From positions 1,178,001 to 1,242,000 of the forward strand of contig NZ_CP136910.1 of NCBI RefSeq assembly GCF_033100115.1: DNA of 64,000 nucleotides. The letters run 5' to 3'. Position 1 is the first letter of the stretch; each line of letters starts with the position of its first letter. Positions 17,503 to 26,427 of the stretch are shown here, piece after piece. The notes under the pieces are model-generated. The model saw only the letters and a program-made list of their open reading frames with translations, was not told the DNA's origin and ran no database searches. Made by a program: the position numbers and the translations under genes. The stretch is from Anaerocolumna sp. AGMB13020. Its GTDB lineage: Bacteria; Bacillota; Clostridia; Lachnospirales; Lachnospiraceae.

Positions 17503-18558
17503 TCAAATGAACATGAGCGCAAGTTTTTGAATACTCCGGTTATTTGTTAAAACTCCCTCTTCCGACGCACTGTTCTCTGTCCATAATTCTATGTATTCGC
17601 TAACCCTGCAGAAATTTGTCATATAACCATTAGCCAGGAAATTTTCCCGATTATTTCTGTATTTATTACATACAAAAACAAAACGGTCATTATCTGAACA
17701 GTCTATATTTCGTAATAGACAATCTAATTTATATACCGCGTTCTTATCCTGTCCTGCAAGGATAATCGTATGATCTGCTACTCCCATAAGTCTGGATAGA
17801 TCTTCTGTAAAACCAGTTGCTCCATCCACGATAACATAATCATAATCCTTGGAATCCCTGATACCATTTATTAAATTAATATAGTCCTCCCCTTTTATGT
17901 TCAACGAAGGAAGTGACAAGTGAAACGGAGGTAACAGATCAAAGGTTCTGTTAATTATCTTTGTTTTCACAGCCTCATAAACATATTCACTCTTCTCAAT
18001 CAATAACTTTTCTGTTCCACTCTCCATAAAAGGCAGCTGCGGTATCACACTTCCTATAGTCTGCAGACTGTCAATTCCTATAAGTAATACCTTTTTCTGG
18101 TATTTCGCAAGGGCTTCACACAAGGCGGCAGAAACTGTGGTCTTTCCTATTCCTCCTATGGGTGAATACATCATGAGTATTTTTGTTTCTTCCTTTGTGT
18201 TCAATGTCTCCGATCTGGCGGAAGATTTACCTATAATCTCAGCGTATATTTCTTTTACACTTGTATATTTATAAATCCTGTTTGCCTCTGCATCTCCAGT
18301 ATTGTTATTTAATAGTTCCTGTTCCGTAAGTATGAAAACACTGGCAATGTTATGACGCTCCAGCTCAGCATCGTATAGTTCTTCGTTAATAATTAATATA
18401 TCCACTCTCTGCGGCTCAGAGAAATATTCTTTCAGATAGTCAGGATCTGTAATAACAATAAGATCTGCCTTATCTTCCAGTCCATCGATAAATTTACGTT
18501 CCAGAGGCATCAGATATTTGTCATCTGTATCTGCCAATACTATTTTTATATTTGCCAT
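17503..18558 (-). CDS. MinD/CpaE-like ATPase with pseudo-receiver domain
   Basis: In this 351-residue protein the first ~115 residues look like a receiver-type domain (IKIVLADTDDKYLMPLE), as in CpaE/TadZ proteins. The ATPase half has the deviant Walker A SPIGGIGKTT near residue 135 and Walker B YDYVIVDGATG near 240. CpaE/TadZ proteins normally place Tad pilus machines at the cell pole. Here the gene sits inside the T7SS operon next to esaB, 12 kb from the Tad ATPase. It may position the T7SS. GGAA precedes the ATG. Confidence 0.75.
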   Translation of the reverse strand: MANIKIVLADTDDKYLMPLERKFIDGLEDKADLIVITDPDYLKEYFSEPQRVDILIINEELYDAELERHNIASVFILTEQELLNNNTGDAEANRIYKYTSVKEIYAEIIGKSSARSETLNTKEETKILMMYSPIGGIGKTTVSAALCEALAKYQKKVLLIGIDSLQTIGSVIPQLPFMESGTEKLLIEKSEYVYEAVKTKIINRTFDLLPPFHLSLPSLNIKGEDYINLINGIRDSKDYDYVIVDGATGFTEDLSRLMGVADHTIILAGQDKNAVYKLDCLLRNIDCSDNDRFVFVCNKYRNNRENFLANGYMTNFCRVSEYIELWTENSASEEGVLTNNRSIQKLALMFI

Positions 18559-18620
18559 TTATGACTTCCTTTCAAAAACTGTTTCTTCCATAAGCAATGT
18601 TTTATCTCTCAATAAATGTC

Positions 18621-19310
18621 CTATTTTGTCTTTTTCCCAAAGGTAAACAGCTTTTTAACCCCTGCAAGCATATCATTGCTATCTGCCGCCCCTGAGGTTA
18701 TTCCATCTTTTTTCTTAAACCCAATCCGGTGTTTCTGTCCAGTATAACCGTTTTCCTGCATATCCTTGAGGTATTCCTGAATCTCCTCTGTGTTAAAAGC
18801 TATATTGTTAAGATTCTCACAGAGAGATGTAATATAGGGATTTCGATTGTTGTATGCATTCAGGATTACAGAAAGATTTGCTTTGAGCTCTGCTTCAAAA
18901 ATACCGTAACTTATACTGTCAGACTCATGATTAACTGGCAGATAGATCAGGTTAATGCTATAATTGTCACAATCTACAAAGATATGGTCAGGTGATACCA
19001 ATACATTTTCGCATTGCATAAAACCATTGCTCTTTACCATGTTAACTGCGTCTAATAGCTGTATCAGCAGCGGAAGTATTTCGGCAAAACTCAAACCAGG
19101 CATAAGTGTCTCCAACGTCTTAAACCTTGCCGTATCATATACCAGCTTATCTTTCCCGTTATGAGAAACCTTGGTGCATTTAAGAAATCCATTTTTTTCC
19201 TGTCCTATTAATACTTTATATCCTACAGAATAAAACAATGATGATGATTCCAGAATATACGCATGGTTCTGTGTGTCCTTTATCTCCGTTACTTTATCCA
19301 TGACGCTCAT
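18621..19310 (-). CDS. DUF6382-like protein of the T7SS locus
   Basis: The 229-residue protein carries the pattern I associate with DUF6382: LLPLLIQLLDAVNMVKSNG, then VSPDHIFVDCDNYSINLIYLP. In other Clostridia that domain often precedes an FHA domain, which is missing here; instead a short lysine-rich tail ends FTFGKKTK. The fold may be related to the pseudokinase part of EssB/YukC, but no membrane helix is present, so it is not a full EssB. GGGGGAAG precedes the ATG. The function is unknown; operon membership suggests a cytoplasmic T7SS component. Confidence 0.6.
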   Translation of the reverse strand: MSVMDKVTEIKDTQNHAYILESSSLFYSVGYKVLIGQEKNGFLKCTKVSHNGKDKLVYDTARFKTLETLMPGLSFAEILPLLIQLLDAVNMVKSNGFMQCENVLVSPDHIFVDCDNYSINLIYLPVNHESDSISYGIFEAELKANLSVILNAYNNRNPYITSLCENLNNIAFNTEEIQEYLKDMQENGYTGQKHRIGFKKKDGITSGAADSNDMLAGVKKLFTFGKKTK

Positions 19311-19330
19311 ATTTCTTCCCCCTATTTTAA

Positions 19331-19636
19331 CTATTTTCTGCTGTTCGATTTTTTTAGTCTTGTATGCTTCATGATAATTCGATTCAGTTCTTTTTCTGCT
19401 TTTTCTTCTTCAACATTCTCAGGACCGGCAGGATTAGAAAGAATCCATAAAATAAACGCGTAATATTTTGGTACATCTGATTTCATTATTTCAATTTCTT
19501 CCATTGTAGGATAATAATGTAATGTTGAAAATTCAATGTTATCGACTATTGAAAACAGGTCATCCATTTTTTCATGTGTAATGGTAACATAATTCCTATC
19601 TTTCATAATTTCGATATTTTCTTCTAAAGTCTTCAA
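19331..19636 (-). CDS. Small hypothetical protein of the T7SS operon
   Basis: The 101-residue frame uses a TTG start with GGGAGG 7 bases upstream, inside the end of the upstream GGDEF gene (41-base overlap), which implies translational coupling. It is acidic in the middle and basic at the end (HTRLKKSNSRK), and may have a short hydrophobic segment (YYAFILWILS). No family is recognised. Confidence 0.65.
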   Translation of the reverse strand: MKTLEENIEIMKDRNYVTITHEKMDDLFSIVDNIEFSTLHYYPTMEEIEIMKSDVPKYYAFILWILSNPAGPENVEEEKAEKELNRIIMKHTRLKKSNSRK

Positions 19637-20693
19637 ATTTATCCTCCCATTCCATCATATGTTCATGATAAGTAGTTGTTTGATTTTTTCCGTGCTGTTT
19701 TGAATAGTATAATGCCTGATCACATTTTTCTATCAGTTCCTGCGCAATAGCACCTCTTTGATTATTCTCTATTAACCCAATGCTGACAGTAATTGGTCTC
19801 TTTGTCCTGACCCATTCGGCATTATGCTCATAAGTTGTCTCACAAAAGCTTTTTCTAACCTTTTCTGCTATTCTAAAGGCCTCATCATCCGTTGTTTTCG
19901 GTAAAACTACTGCAATATCTTCACGGCCATACCGGAATCCCGTATCCTGACTGCGGCTGACCTTTTTCACTGTATTGACCAATGTTCTTAATACATAATC
20001 CCCAAAAGGCTGACCATAGGTATCTTTTACGAACTTGAAATTATCTATATTAATAATAAATATGCAGAAAGGTGCCATTAATTTGGTTCTTTCCTCCACT
20101 TCTTCATAGAAGGCTCCGCTGTTATATAACCCTGTCATGTCATCTCTTTTAGACTTATCCATAAAAAAATCTGATTTTGCACTGATAGACAGCGTCTCTT
20201 CCGTATATCTTTTTATTATCATAAATATCTGAACCAGCCCCATAACAAAAAGCATCAGGTTTAACAATATATTTGCTTTAAAAGGTACAAAGAATATTGA
20301 ACTGATCAGTATGATTACCATGAACGCAAAGGTGATGATACACTCCTGTTTTATCATTTCGATATCTTTTTTTAAGGTTATTGCAAAAAGCGGAACAATT
20401 AAAAGTATGGAGACTGGTATAAAATTACTGCAGATAAAGGCATCAATACCATAAAATAAAGTAATGCTGGTCAATGAGAATATCAGCTTTCCTTTATCGG
20501 TTATTTCATCAAAATTAAGATAACTTTCACGCCAAAACCATAGGAGCAATTTACAAACAACTGGCAATAATGCAAATATAAACCCCAACACACCAATATG
20601 AAAAAGAAAAACTATCGTATATAAAATTACCGAAAATATTAAATTCAGAGTCAGCAGTTTGCCAAAAAAAATATTAAAATTACTCTCCTTCAT
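19596..20693 (-). CDS. Membrane protein with degenerate GGDEF domain
   Basis: The start is at MKESNFNIFF, 6 bases after AAAGGAG; an earlier ATG overlaps that site. About six membrane helices fill residues 1-~165. A GGDEF domain follows: DDMTGLYNSGAFYEE, IINIDNFKFVKDTYGQPFGD, then RYGREDIAVVLP where GGDEF is expected, and SIGLIEN. The signature reads GREDI instead of GG(D/E)EF, so diguanylate cyclase activity is doubtful and GTP or c-di-GMP sensing is possible. Location inside the T7SS operon suggests it links nucleotide signalling to secretion (inference). Confidence 0.8.
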   Translation of the reverse strand: MKESNFNIFFGKLLTLNLIFSVILYTIVFLFHIGVLGFIFALLPVVCKLLLWFWRESYLNFDEITDKGKLIFSLTSITLFYGIDAFICSNFIPVSILLIVPLFAITLKKDIEMIKQECIITFAFMVIILISSIFFVPFKANILLNLMLFVMGLVQIFMIIKRYTEETLSISAKSDFFMDKSKRDDMTGLYNSGAFYEEVEERTKLMAPFCIFIINIDNFKFVKDTYGQPFGDYVLRTLVNTVKKVSRSQDTGFRYGREDIAVVLPKTTDDEAFRIAEKVRKSFCETTYEHNAEWVRTKRPITVSIGLIENNQRGAIAQELIEKCDQALYYSKQHGKNQTTTYHEHMMEWEDKFEDFRRKYRNYER

Positions 20694-20760
20694 TTCGAAC
20701 TCCTTTACCATCTGTATTGTTTTACATAGACCATTTTAAAAAACAAAACAAAACATAAAT

Positions 20761-21045
20761 TTATATATTAACAAACAATAATATAAAATAAATCAGGATT
20801 AAAACAACTATGATGGATATGGCTATAAATACTGGTTTTAAATTTAAGGGGGATCTTTTTTTCCCTCTTTCATCAAACATTTCGGTGATTTTAATACCTG
20901 TTGGTTCATGGCTGTTGATATATCTTACCAGCCAGATTATTGTTACCAAGATAGCAGCGATAACAAAATAGCCATAAAAAAGCCGAATAACAACTAATAA
21001 ATTATGTAAATTAAAATCCTTTTGTAAAGTTTGCAAATCATGCAT
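20761..21045 (-). CDS. Small two-helix membrane protein, first gene of the T7SS operon
   Basis: The ATG at 21045 (MHDLQTLQKD) follows GGAGG by 11 bases; the in-frame TTG upstream overlaps that site and is rejected. The 94-residue protein has membrane helices at ~20-42 (LFYGYFVIAAILVTIIWLV) and near the C terminus (IAISIIVVLILIYFILLFV). No family is recognised. It could be a membrane component standing in for EssA, which is otherwise missing from this locus, but there is no sequence evidence for that. Confidence 0.65.
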   Translation of the reverse strand: MHDLQTLQKDFNLHNLLVVIRLFYGYFVIAAILVTIIWLVRYINSHEPTGIKITEMFDERGKKRSPLNLKPVFIAISIIVVLILIYFILLFVNI

Positions 21046-21079
21046 TTTTGTTATGTCCTCCAACTATTTTTCAATATAC

Positions 21080-21092
21080 TTAATATGACAGA
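21080..21092 (-). promoter_or_regulatory. Shared upstream motif, T7SS operon copy
   Basis: Read on the minus strand this is TCTGTCATATTAA, one base different from the motif upstream of the Tad operon (36057-36069) and the major pilin gene (27269-27281). It lies about 35 bases before the first T7SS gene and is probably part of its promoter (TATCAT-like -10) or a shared activator site. Confidence 0.5.
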
Positions 21093-21147
21093 AAACGAAA
21101 TAATAATGTCGATTAATCGGATAAAAACCTACTAACCTTTCAATTGC

Positions 21148-21198
21148 AAAAAGCTCCTTCACTTTCAGGCAGTTTATGCCGAGAAGTGAAGGAGCTTT
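21148..21198 (-). terminator. Terminator of the Tad-like operon
   Basis: Arms AAAGCTCCTTCACT (21149-21162) and AGTGAAGGAGCTTT (21185-21198) make a 14-bp perfect stem with a 22-base loop. On the minus strand it runs into TTTTT. It ends transcription after the last Tad-region gene and separates it from the T7SS operon. Confidence 0.85.
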
Positions 21199-21214
21199 CT
21201 TACTTTAATTATCA

Positions 21215-22276
21215 CTATTGTGTCTTATAGGTAGTATCAATTTTATTGAAGATATAATTGTAATCAGGCGTGTATCCGGCTTTCGCGGCTTCCTCCACAC
21301 TTCCAAAATAGGCAACTGCCTGAAGCTGGACCAGGTTACTGTCCTCAATTTGAGATTCATAACAATATTTTTTCTTATTATTACTATCAAGGTATCCAAT
21401 TACATGTACTTTTTTAATAACCTTCAGTCCTGAGATCTGAGCATTTCTAACCTTAGCCTGTCCTGAAAAATCTACATCCTTCATAATCAGTATTAGGCTT
21501 GGGCTGTCAATTTTATTCAGTCCGCTGGAGGTCTGAGCAGAGGGAATATATACTGTATAATCCTTGTCGCTTCTCAGTTCTGCAATGGCATCAATATTCT
21601 GTGTAATGGCATTCGTTATCCTGGTATTTATTGCTCTTGAAACGGTTTCTTTGCTTAAGGACATACTTTGACTCGGTACACCGCCTTCACTGGGGGTTGT
21701 TTTAATACTGCCTATATCTGCATAAGCAGTACCGCTTGTCATAGCCATTGTATTTGCATTAACTCTTATCCATTTTTCTGATCCCAGACATACCGCTATT
21801 TCAGATGCCAGTTTGTCATTATCATCAAAGGTCTTAATCGTATAGGGCAGTTTAGGAGACCAGTTAAATTCAAATGTATTGCTATGCGCCTCCCCCGTCT
21901 CGTTAACCTCAGACATAAGGGTTATATAATAACCATCATTTGTAGCCAATATTGCTGTTGCAATACTGTCTTCTATATATTTTAAATTATCTTCATATAA
22001 AGACATATTGTAATTCATACACATCATTTCTTCAAAGGCAGGCAGACACAAATTGGGGCTGAGCGTTGTCTGGTTCATGTCCTGATAGGAAAGTTCACTG
22101 TTTACACTTGCCAGAGAATAATGGAAGGCCATTTCCCCTGAATACTCTATTGCTTTTGACAACCTGTCCGTATCGTACTCCGTTGTAGCAGTTTCCAATT
22201 GTATATAAAATGTCGTAAGCATAACAAGCAGACAGCATAATGCAACGAAATTAAATATCATAAGCCAGTTTTTCAT
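21215..22276 (-). CDS. Pilus-operon protein with N-terminal membrane helix (TadE-like role)
   Basis: The 353-residue protein starts MKNWLMIFNFVALCCLLVML, a membrane helix at ~5-27 with almost no cytoplasmic tail, and continues as an extracellular domain. AAAGGAG precedes the ATG. It is the last gene of the pilus operon and is followed by the strong terminator. Its architecture resembles large minor pilins or TadE/TadG-type proteins. No catalytic motif is seen and the family is not recognised. Confidence 0.65.
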   Translation of the reverse strand: MKNWLMIFNFVALCCLLVMLTTFYIQLETATTEYDTDRLSKAIEYSGEMAFHYSLASVNSELSYQDMNQTTLSPNLCLPAFEEMMCMNYNMSLYEDNLKYIEDSIATAILATNDGYYITLMSEVNETGEAHSNTFEFNWSPKLPYTIKTFDDNDKLASEIAVCLGSEKWIRVNANTMAMTSGTAYADIGSIKTTPSEGGVPSQSMSLSKETVSRAINTRITNAITQNIDAIAELRSDKDYTVYIPSAQTSSGLNKIDSPSLILIMKDVDFSGQAKVRNAQISGLKVIKKVHVIGYLDSNNKKKYCYESQIEDSNLVQLQAVAYFGSVEEAAKAGYTPDYNYIFNKIDTTYKTQ

Positions 22277-22309
22277 GGTGCACAGCTCCTTTCTGCTTTA
22301 CATCTTCTG

Positions 22310-23629
22310 TTATTTTATTTTGAATTTTATTGTTTTTGAATTTCCTACTTTATCGGTTACTACCAGAGTGTACGATCCTTTTGCAGATATCTTCGTTCCA
22401 TTCTTTATCGTCTTATTGTTTAATTTTGCACTTTTAATACCGGATTGCTTATCACTGAACTTAATGGTTTTTGTTGTTTTATAAGTCTTTCCATTAGCGA
22501 CCCCGGTAACTGCCGGTGCTGTTTTATCAATATTTGATACTTTCACTGCATACAATAAATAATTCCCAAGATAATCACGTATCCGGAATGTATACGTGCC
22601 ATTGGAGGTGGCCAAATAACTCTTCCCGGTTAACGCTTTCGTAACATCGCTATTATAAGTCGACCAGGTATAATAGTCATTGATCTGGGCTTTTGGAATA
22701 ATACCCTTTGTAACCAGAAGTTCTGAATATTCAAAAGGGATATCCAACGTTATCCTGACATCTCCTTTTGTAAGTGAAGTTATATTTTTCCAGGCATCTA
22801 AAACATAAGGTGTCTTCTTTACTTCTAAGGAGGTAATTGTTGTACTCCCCTTCATAGTAATATAGTATGTTCCTGTTTCCAATACTCTCGTTATGGTATT
22901 ATAGTCAGCTCCCTGAGAATTGTAAGTCTGCTCAACGATATTGGCATCCATCGAATTCTTTAATACACAGGCGGAACCACTTAAATTGATATCCTTTAAA
23001 TCCTTGAAATTAAAACGGATGGTTACGATACTTGGCTCCGTTATATCAAACCGGTAATAATCTATAGGAGCAGTAACACTTAGAAAACCGGTCTCAGCTT
23101 TATTAAAGGAAATGATATTAGGGTTTACTTTTGAGGATGCAAAGACACGTTCCGTGCTATTAGCAGTTTGACCGATTATACAGGCACCTACGGTAGTAGC
23201 AACATAGGAATAATTATTATTGACTGCTTTTAAGGAATAGTTGAAATAATAAGTTCCGGCATCCAGTAAAATCAAATGATAATTTTTTTCAGTTGTAAGA
23301 GTTGCCTGGGACCCTACCAGGTCAATTCCTTTTATATCTCTGGAAAACCAGATAACCGGATTAGTCACCTCCGCAGTTTTCCAATTCAGATATGCCTTTA
23401 CGACAGTAGGTTCCTTGATAACAACCTTGCCAACTCCTGATATACCTACAAAAGCTATAAACTGATCGGTAGCCGGATACTGCAAATTATCCACTGAGGT
23501 CGTATAGGTAATTGGCATCTCCGTTGAGGGAGAAATATCTGCCTGTACTTTTTGCGGATTTATCGTAAATATGATAGCAAGGCATAGGAAAAGTCCCGTT
23601 ATTTTAGCAGTAAAACTGTTTTTTTTCAT
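22310..23629 (-). CDS. Secreted surface protein with beta-sandwich domains
   Basis: The start is at MKKNSFTAKI, 7 bases after GGGAGG. A signal peptide ends near QKVQADIS. The middle holds two pre-peptidase-like beta domains, near residues 35-135 and 140-270 (YHLILLDAGTYYFNYSL, then VLETGTYYITMKGS, a repeated GTYY pattern). The C-terminal ~70 residues look like an Ig-like bacterial domain (TAPAVTGVANGKTYKTT, GSYTLVVTDKVGNSKTI). No sortase motif or C-terminal membrane helix is seen. It probably decorates or caps the pilus, or binds carbohydrate (inference). Confidence 0.7.
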   Translation of the reverse strand: MKKNSFTAKITGLFLCLAIIFTINPQKVQADISPSTEMPITYTTSVDNLQYPATDQFIAFVGISGVGKVVIKEPTVVKAYLNWKTAEVTNPVIWFSRDIKGIDLVGSQATLTTEKNYHLILLDAGTYYFNYSLKAVNNNYSYVATTVGACIIGQTANSTERVFASSKVNPNIISFNKAETGFLSVTAPIDYYRFDITEPSIVTIRFNFKDLKDINLSGSACVLKNSMDANIVEQTYNSQGADYNTITRVLETGTYYITMKGSTTITSLEVKKTPYVLDAWKNITSLTKGDVRITLDIPFEYSELLVTKGIIPKAQINDYYTWSTYNSDVTKALTGKSYLATSNGTYTFRIRDYLGNYLLYAVKVSNIDKTAPAVTGVANGKTYKTTKTIKFSDKQSGIKSAKLNNKTIKNGTKISAKGSYTLVVTDKVGNSKTIKFKIK

Positions 23630-23647
23630 ATCGTATCCTCCCATTAT

Positions 23648-24094
23648 TTAGTGTACCATTTTGGCCATCGTCAAGGAATAATTTTCATCATCCACTCCGA
23701 TAAATAAGCTTAATATTTTCTGATATGCTGATTCCGATTTTTCAACCAGTTTAATCTGAACTACATCTCTTTGGTTTAACAGGCTGATATCATCAGCTGC
23801 AATATATGTTGTATTAACATTTCCGTCCTTCTCCAAGGTAGCAGTCTTAACAAGCCTGTTAATCTGCACATCAAGTACCATACCGTAAGATGAAACCTTG
23901 AGATAGAATTCATTTAAGTCATCATTGGTTATCGACTTTTTGTCCGTTATCACATCTAAAAAACTTGTTACTTCATTTAATAGTTGACGTCGGTTTTCCA
24001 TCTCGGTGACGCAGTAGGAATTCACCAGCGGGGCTAGGATTAACATAAAAAAAACTAAAATTAGAGAAATTATTCTTGATAAAAAACCTTTCAT
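23648..24094 (-). CDS. Pilin-like or TadE-like small membrane protein
   Basis: The 148-residue protein has a membrane helix near residues 7-28 (IISLILVFFMLILAPLV) and an extracellular part that begins EMENRRQLLNEVTSFLD. Helical spacing and length fit the minor subunits encoded upstream. The ribosome site is weak (GGAG, 13 bases), and the ATG directly follows the stop of a possible short ORF, so coupling is possible. Confidence 0.65.
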   Translation of the reverse strand: MKGFLSRIISLILVFFMLILAPLVNSYCVTEMENRRQLLNEVTSFLDVITDKKSITNDDLNEFYLKVSSYGMVLDVQINRLVKTATLEKDGNVNTTYIAADDISLLNQRDVVQIKLVEKSESAYQKILSLFIGVDDENYSLTMAKMVH

Positions 24095-24184
24095 TTATAT
24101 TTGACACTCCAAGCCCGAGTATCTTCCTCCTTTCTCCTTCACCTTTGTGACGGTACTTCCTCTGACCAGCTCTGGCATTTTCAT
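24095..24184 (-). CDS. Possible 29-residue ORF between pilus genes
   Basis: The frame MKMPELVRGSTVTKVKEKGG...ECQI ends in TAA touching the next ATG. It fills most of the only large gap in the minor-subunit run, but it has no ribosome site near its ATG (24184) or the GTG at 24193. The gap may simply be a leader sequence. Confidence 0.2.
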   Translation of the reverse strand: MKMPELVRGSTVTKVKEKGGRYSGLECQI

Positions 24185-24247
24185 AAATTTCACATAGGGC
24201 AGTAATAAGCGCTATATCTCCTTTATGTCAGCAGCATTATTGTCATT

Positions 24248-24706
24248 TCAATTTGTTACCGCAAAATTAAAAAAGGAATTTTTTGTTTTTCCTTTATCAT
24301 CGGTCTCATATTCATATGTAATTATATACCTTGTATCCTTATCATCGTCCAGAATGGCACCAGCCATATATTGACCATATATTGTAAGATATTCTTTATA
24401 AGTGTAATCAATATTAAACTGGGTTCCATGTACCTTAAGACTCTTGGGAGCCGGCATATTTGAATCCTGTATCTGTGTAATCAGCATCAGCTCTGCTTTC
24501 GAAAGACTTGCATCATAGGCTCCGTATTCGGTTAAGACATATGCATTGTTCTTAATTGTTGTATTTTTATCCTGCATATAGGCTTCGTTATATCCATAAG
24601 CTCTTTTATTGGTCATAAAGGTAGATGAGACTCCTGTAACAATGCAAAGTGCTAAGACTATCATCAGAATCCCTATGTCCAGGACTTCCATTGCTTCGTT
24701 TTCCAT
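24248..24706 (-). CDS. Pilin-like minor subunit
   Basis: The 152-residue protein has a short acidic N terminus (MENEAMEVLD), a membrane helix at ~11-30 (GILMIVLALCIVTGVSS) and a C-terminal extracellular domain. AAGGAG precedes the ATG. It has the same layout as the four preceding genes. A glutamate near residue 8 just before the helix recalls the Glu of type IV pilins, but no clear prepilin cleavage site is seen. Confidence 0.65.
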   Translation of the reverse strand: MENEAMEVLDIGILMIVLALCIVTGVSSTFMTNKRAYGYNEAYMQDKNTTIKNNAYVLTEYGAYDASLSKAELMLITQIQDSNMPAPKSLKVHGTQFNIDYTYKEYLTIYGQYMAGAILDDDKDTRYIITYEYETDDKGKTKNSFFNFAVTN

Positions 24707-24721
24707 ATATCGGCTCTCCTT

Positions 24722-25387
24722 CTATTGTGTCCAGACGGCATATAAGGTAAATTCTCCAAACAAAACAAGATTTTCCACTTTTTGTCCATTGGTGTAAGTG
24801 ACATTTCCTCCTTTTGTTATGGACCAGCCTGCAAAATTATATCCTTGCTTGTAATAAGTATTCTTTGTCAATGACTGTCCTTTACCCGAGGTACTGCCGG
24901 TATAATCATCATAGATGAACTCCTGGCTGGCCATACGCCCACTACCGCCATTTGCATCAAACTTTACTGTGTAGGAATAGGGATAGATAAACAAATGGTA
25001 CTGCCCTAACATTTCATCATATATGGTTTCCAGCTTGACCCTGCCCTGAAGATGCTCCAGCAGACACGGACTGTCACTGATTAATTCATATTTACCATGT
25101 ACATCATCACATATAAAGCAGGTCAGGTCATGAATTTCTGTAGAATTATACTGTGTCAGTGAATATACTGCAGCAGTCGGTAATATAACTTTGCTGTAAG
25201 ACAATGATCTCAGATTGGCATTGTTGGTTTCTAATTCCGCATCTGCCATCGTTGTATAAACTTTGTCTCCCATCTGCTTCCCAACATTAATGCCATATAT
25301 AACATAAACAAGCAATATCGAGATGAAACCCATCATTACACCGATTTTAACTACATCAATGCCTTCATACCCAAATCCACGCTGCAT
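24722..25387 (-). CDS. Pilin-like minor subunit carrying an InlB-type repeat
   Basis: The 221-residue protein begins MQRGFGYEGIDVVKIG followed by a membrane helix (~15-33). The C-terminal ~80 residues form one InlB B-repeat (Listeria-Bacteroides repeat): YTVKFDANGGSG, GYNFAGWSITKGG, FTLYAVWTQ. This repeat is an adhesive beta-grasp module of surface proteins. Fusion to a pilin-like N terminus suggests a tip or surface-exposed adhesive subunit. GGAGGAGG precedes the ATG. Confidence 0.75.
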   Translation of the reverse strand: MQRGFGYEGIDVVKIGVMMGFISILLVYVIYGINVGKQMGDKVYTTMADAELETNNANLRSLSYSKVILPTAAVYSLTQYNSTEIHDLTCFICDDVHGKYELISDSPCLLEHLQGRVKLETIYDEMLGQYHLFIYPYSYTVKFDANGGSGRMASQEFIYDDYTGSTSGKGQSLTKNTYYKQGYNFAGWSITKGGNVTYTNGQKVENLVLFGEFTLYAVWTQ

Positions 25388-25398
25388 CTGTCCTCCTC

Positions 25399-25857
25399 CT
25401 ATTGTGCTTCAAACCTGTATATTTTTCTTAATTTACTTTTATCGATGGTAACCAGGAAATTATCATAGATATTGTCTTTCATTACTTTATTTACAAGGTA
25501 ATCCTGTGTCCACAAAATCGTAGGAAACTCTGCCAGTCCCGGATTCTGAAGATATGAAAGATAAAGATCATTTGTTATTGGAAAGGTCTTGGCATCTATC
25601 GTTATATAATAATCATATTGGTTGTCATGCTTTAGAATGAATTCAACAATATCATTACCGGATACATTCTCACCATGTTCAAATAAATAATCTGTTGCTT
25701 CATTACGCAGCAATTCACCCTGATTGATAATCCATGCTTCCCGGTTGTATAAATGCCTGGCAGTTATCGATAAGAAGAACAGGATTATGCAGAATATACC
25801 CATGGCTGCCATATTTACTGCCAATCTGATAACATCCTGTAATTCTTCTCTTCTCAT
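25399..25857 (-). CDS. Pilin-like minor subunit
   Basis: The 152-residue protein starts MRREELQDVIRLAV and has a membrane helix at ~14-34 (MAAMGIFCIILFFLSI), then an extracellular domain ending KLRKIYRFEAQ. The architecture matches its neighbours. The spacing to the next gene is 11 bases. No family is recognised with confidence. Confidence 0.65.
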   Translation of the reverse strand: MRREELQDVIRLAVNMAAMGIFCIILFFLSITARHLYNREAWIINQGELLRNEATDYLFEHGENVSGNDIVEFILKHDNQYDYYITIDAKTFPITNDLYLSYLQNPGLAEFPTILWTQDYLVNKVMKDNIYDNFLVTIDKSKLRKIYRFEAQ

Positions 25858-25892
25858 AAGATTACCTGTGCCTTTCTAAAATGATAACTACA

Positions 25893-26414
25893 TTAATATC
25901 TGATAAAAGCAATACCAGTGACAGTTCCGGAAAAGCGATTTTCATAGAATGTTCTGTTTTTAACATCATCTCCGTTGTAAATCAGATAAGGATGAAACAG
26001 TGCATTCATATCAATCCCTCTGTCGGCTGACATTAATGCTTCCATGCTATAATCTGAAGGATTATCTTCCGCATCCTTTCTGGTCAAATGAATGTATTTT
26101 CCTGAAGCATTTGGTATATCCACGTAAATTTCAATACTTCCATCCCTATAATTTCTTATAGCTTCTACAACATCATCGGCGTACAGACACTCGCTTTTAT
26201 AAGCTGCATCGTCGGATATATCTGAATAGCCGGTTTCATATTTACCAAATTCCCGATACTGCCTGATATTATGAGCAGTTACAATCTTATTGTTTTTAAC
26301 TTCGGCAAAATCATTTTTTATCCCTACAAAGTTAACGACAAAAATCAAAAATACAGCAATAGTTAAAAATTCAACACCGATAGTAATCATTTCCTCCAGT
26401 GTTTCTCTTGTCAT
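25893..26414 (-). CDS. Pilin-like minor subunit
   Basis: The start is at MTRETLEEMITIGVE, 7 bases after AAGGAG; a longer frame begins inside the terminator upstream and is rejected. A membrane helix spans ~12-32 (FLTIAVFLIFVVNFVGI), and a ~140-residue extracellular domain ends GTVTGIAFIRY. It is the first gene after the terminator that follows the major pilin candidate. Confidence 0.7.
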   Translation of the reverse strand: MTRETLEEMITIGVEFLTIAVFLIFVVNFVGIKNDFAEVKNNKIVTAHNIRQYREFGKYETGYSDISDDAAYKSECLYADDVVEAIRNYRDGSIEIYVDIPNASGKYIHLTRKDAEDNPSDYSMEALMSADRGIDMNALFHPYLIYNGDDVKNRTFYENRFSGTVTGIAFIRY

Positions 26415-26427
26415 ACAACCACTCCTT

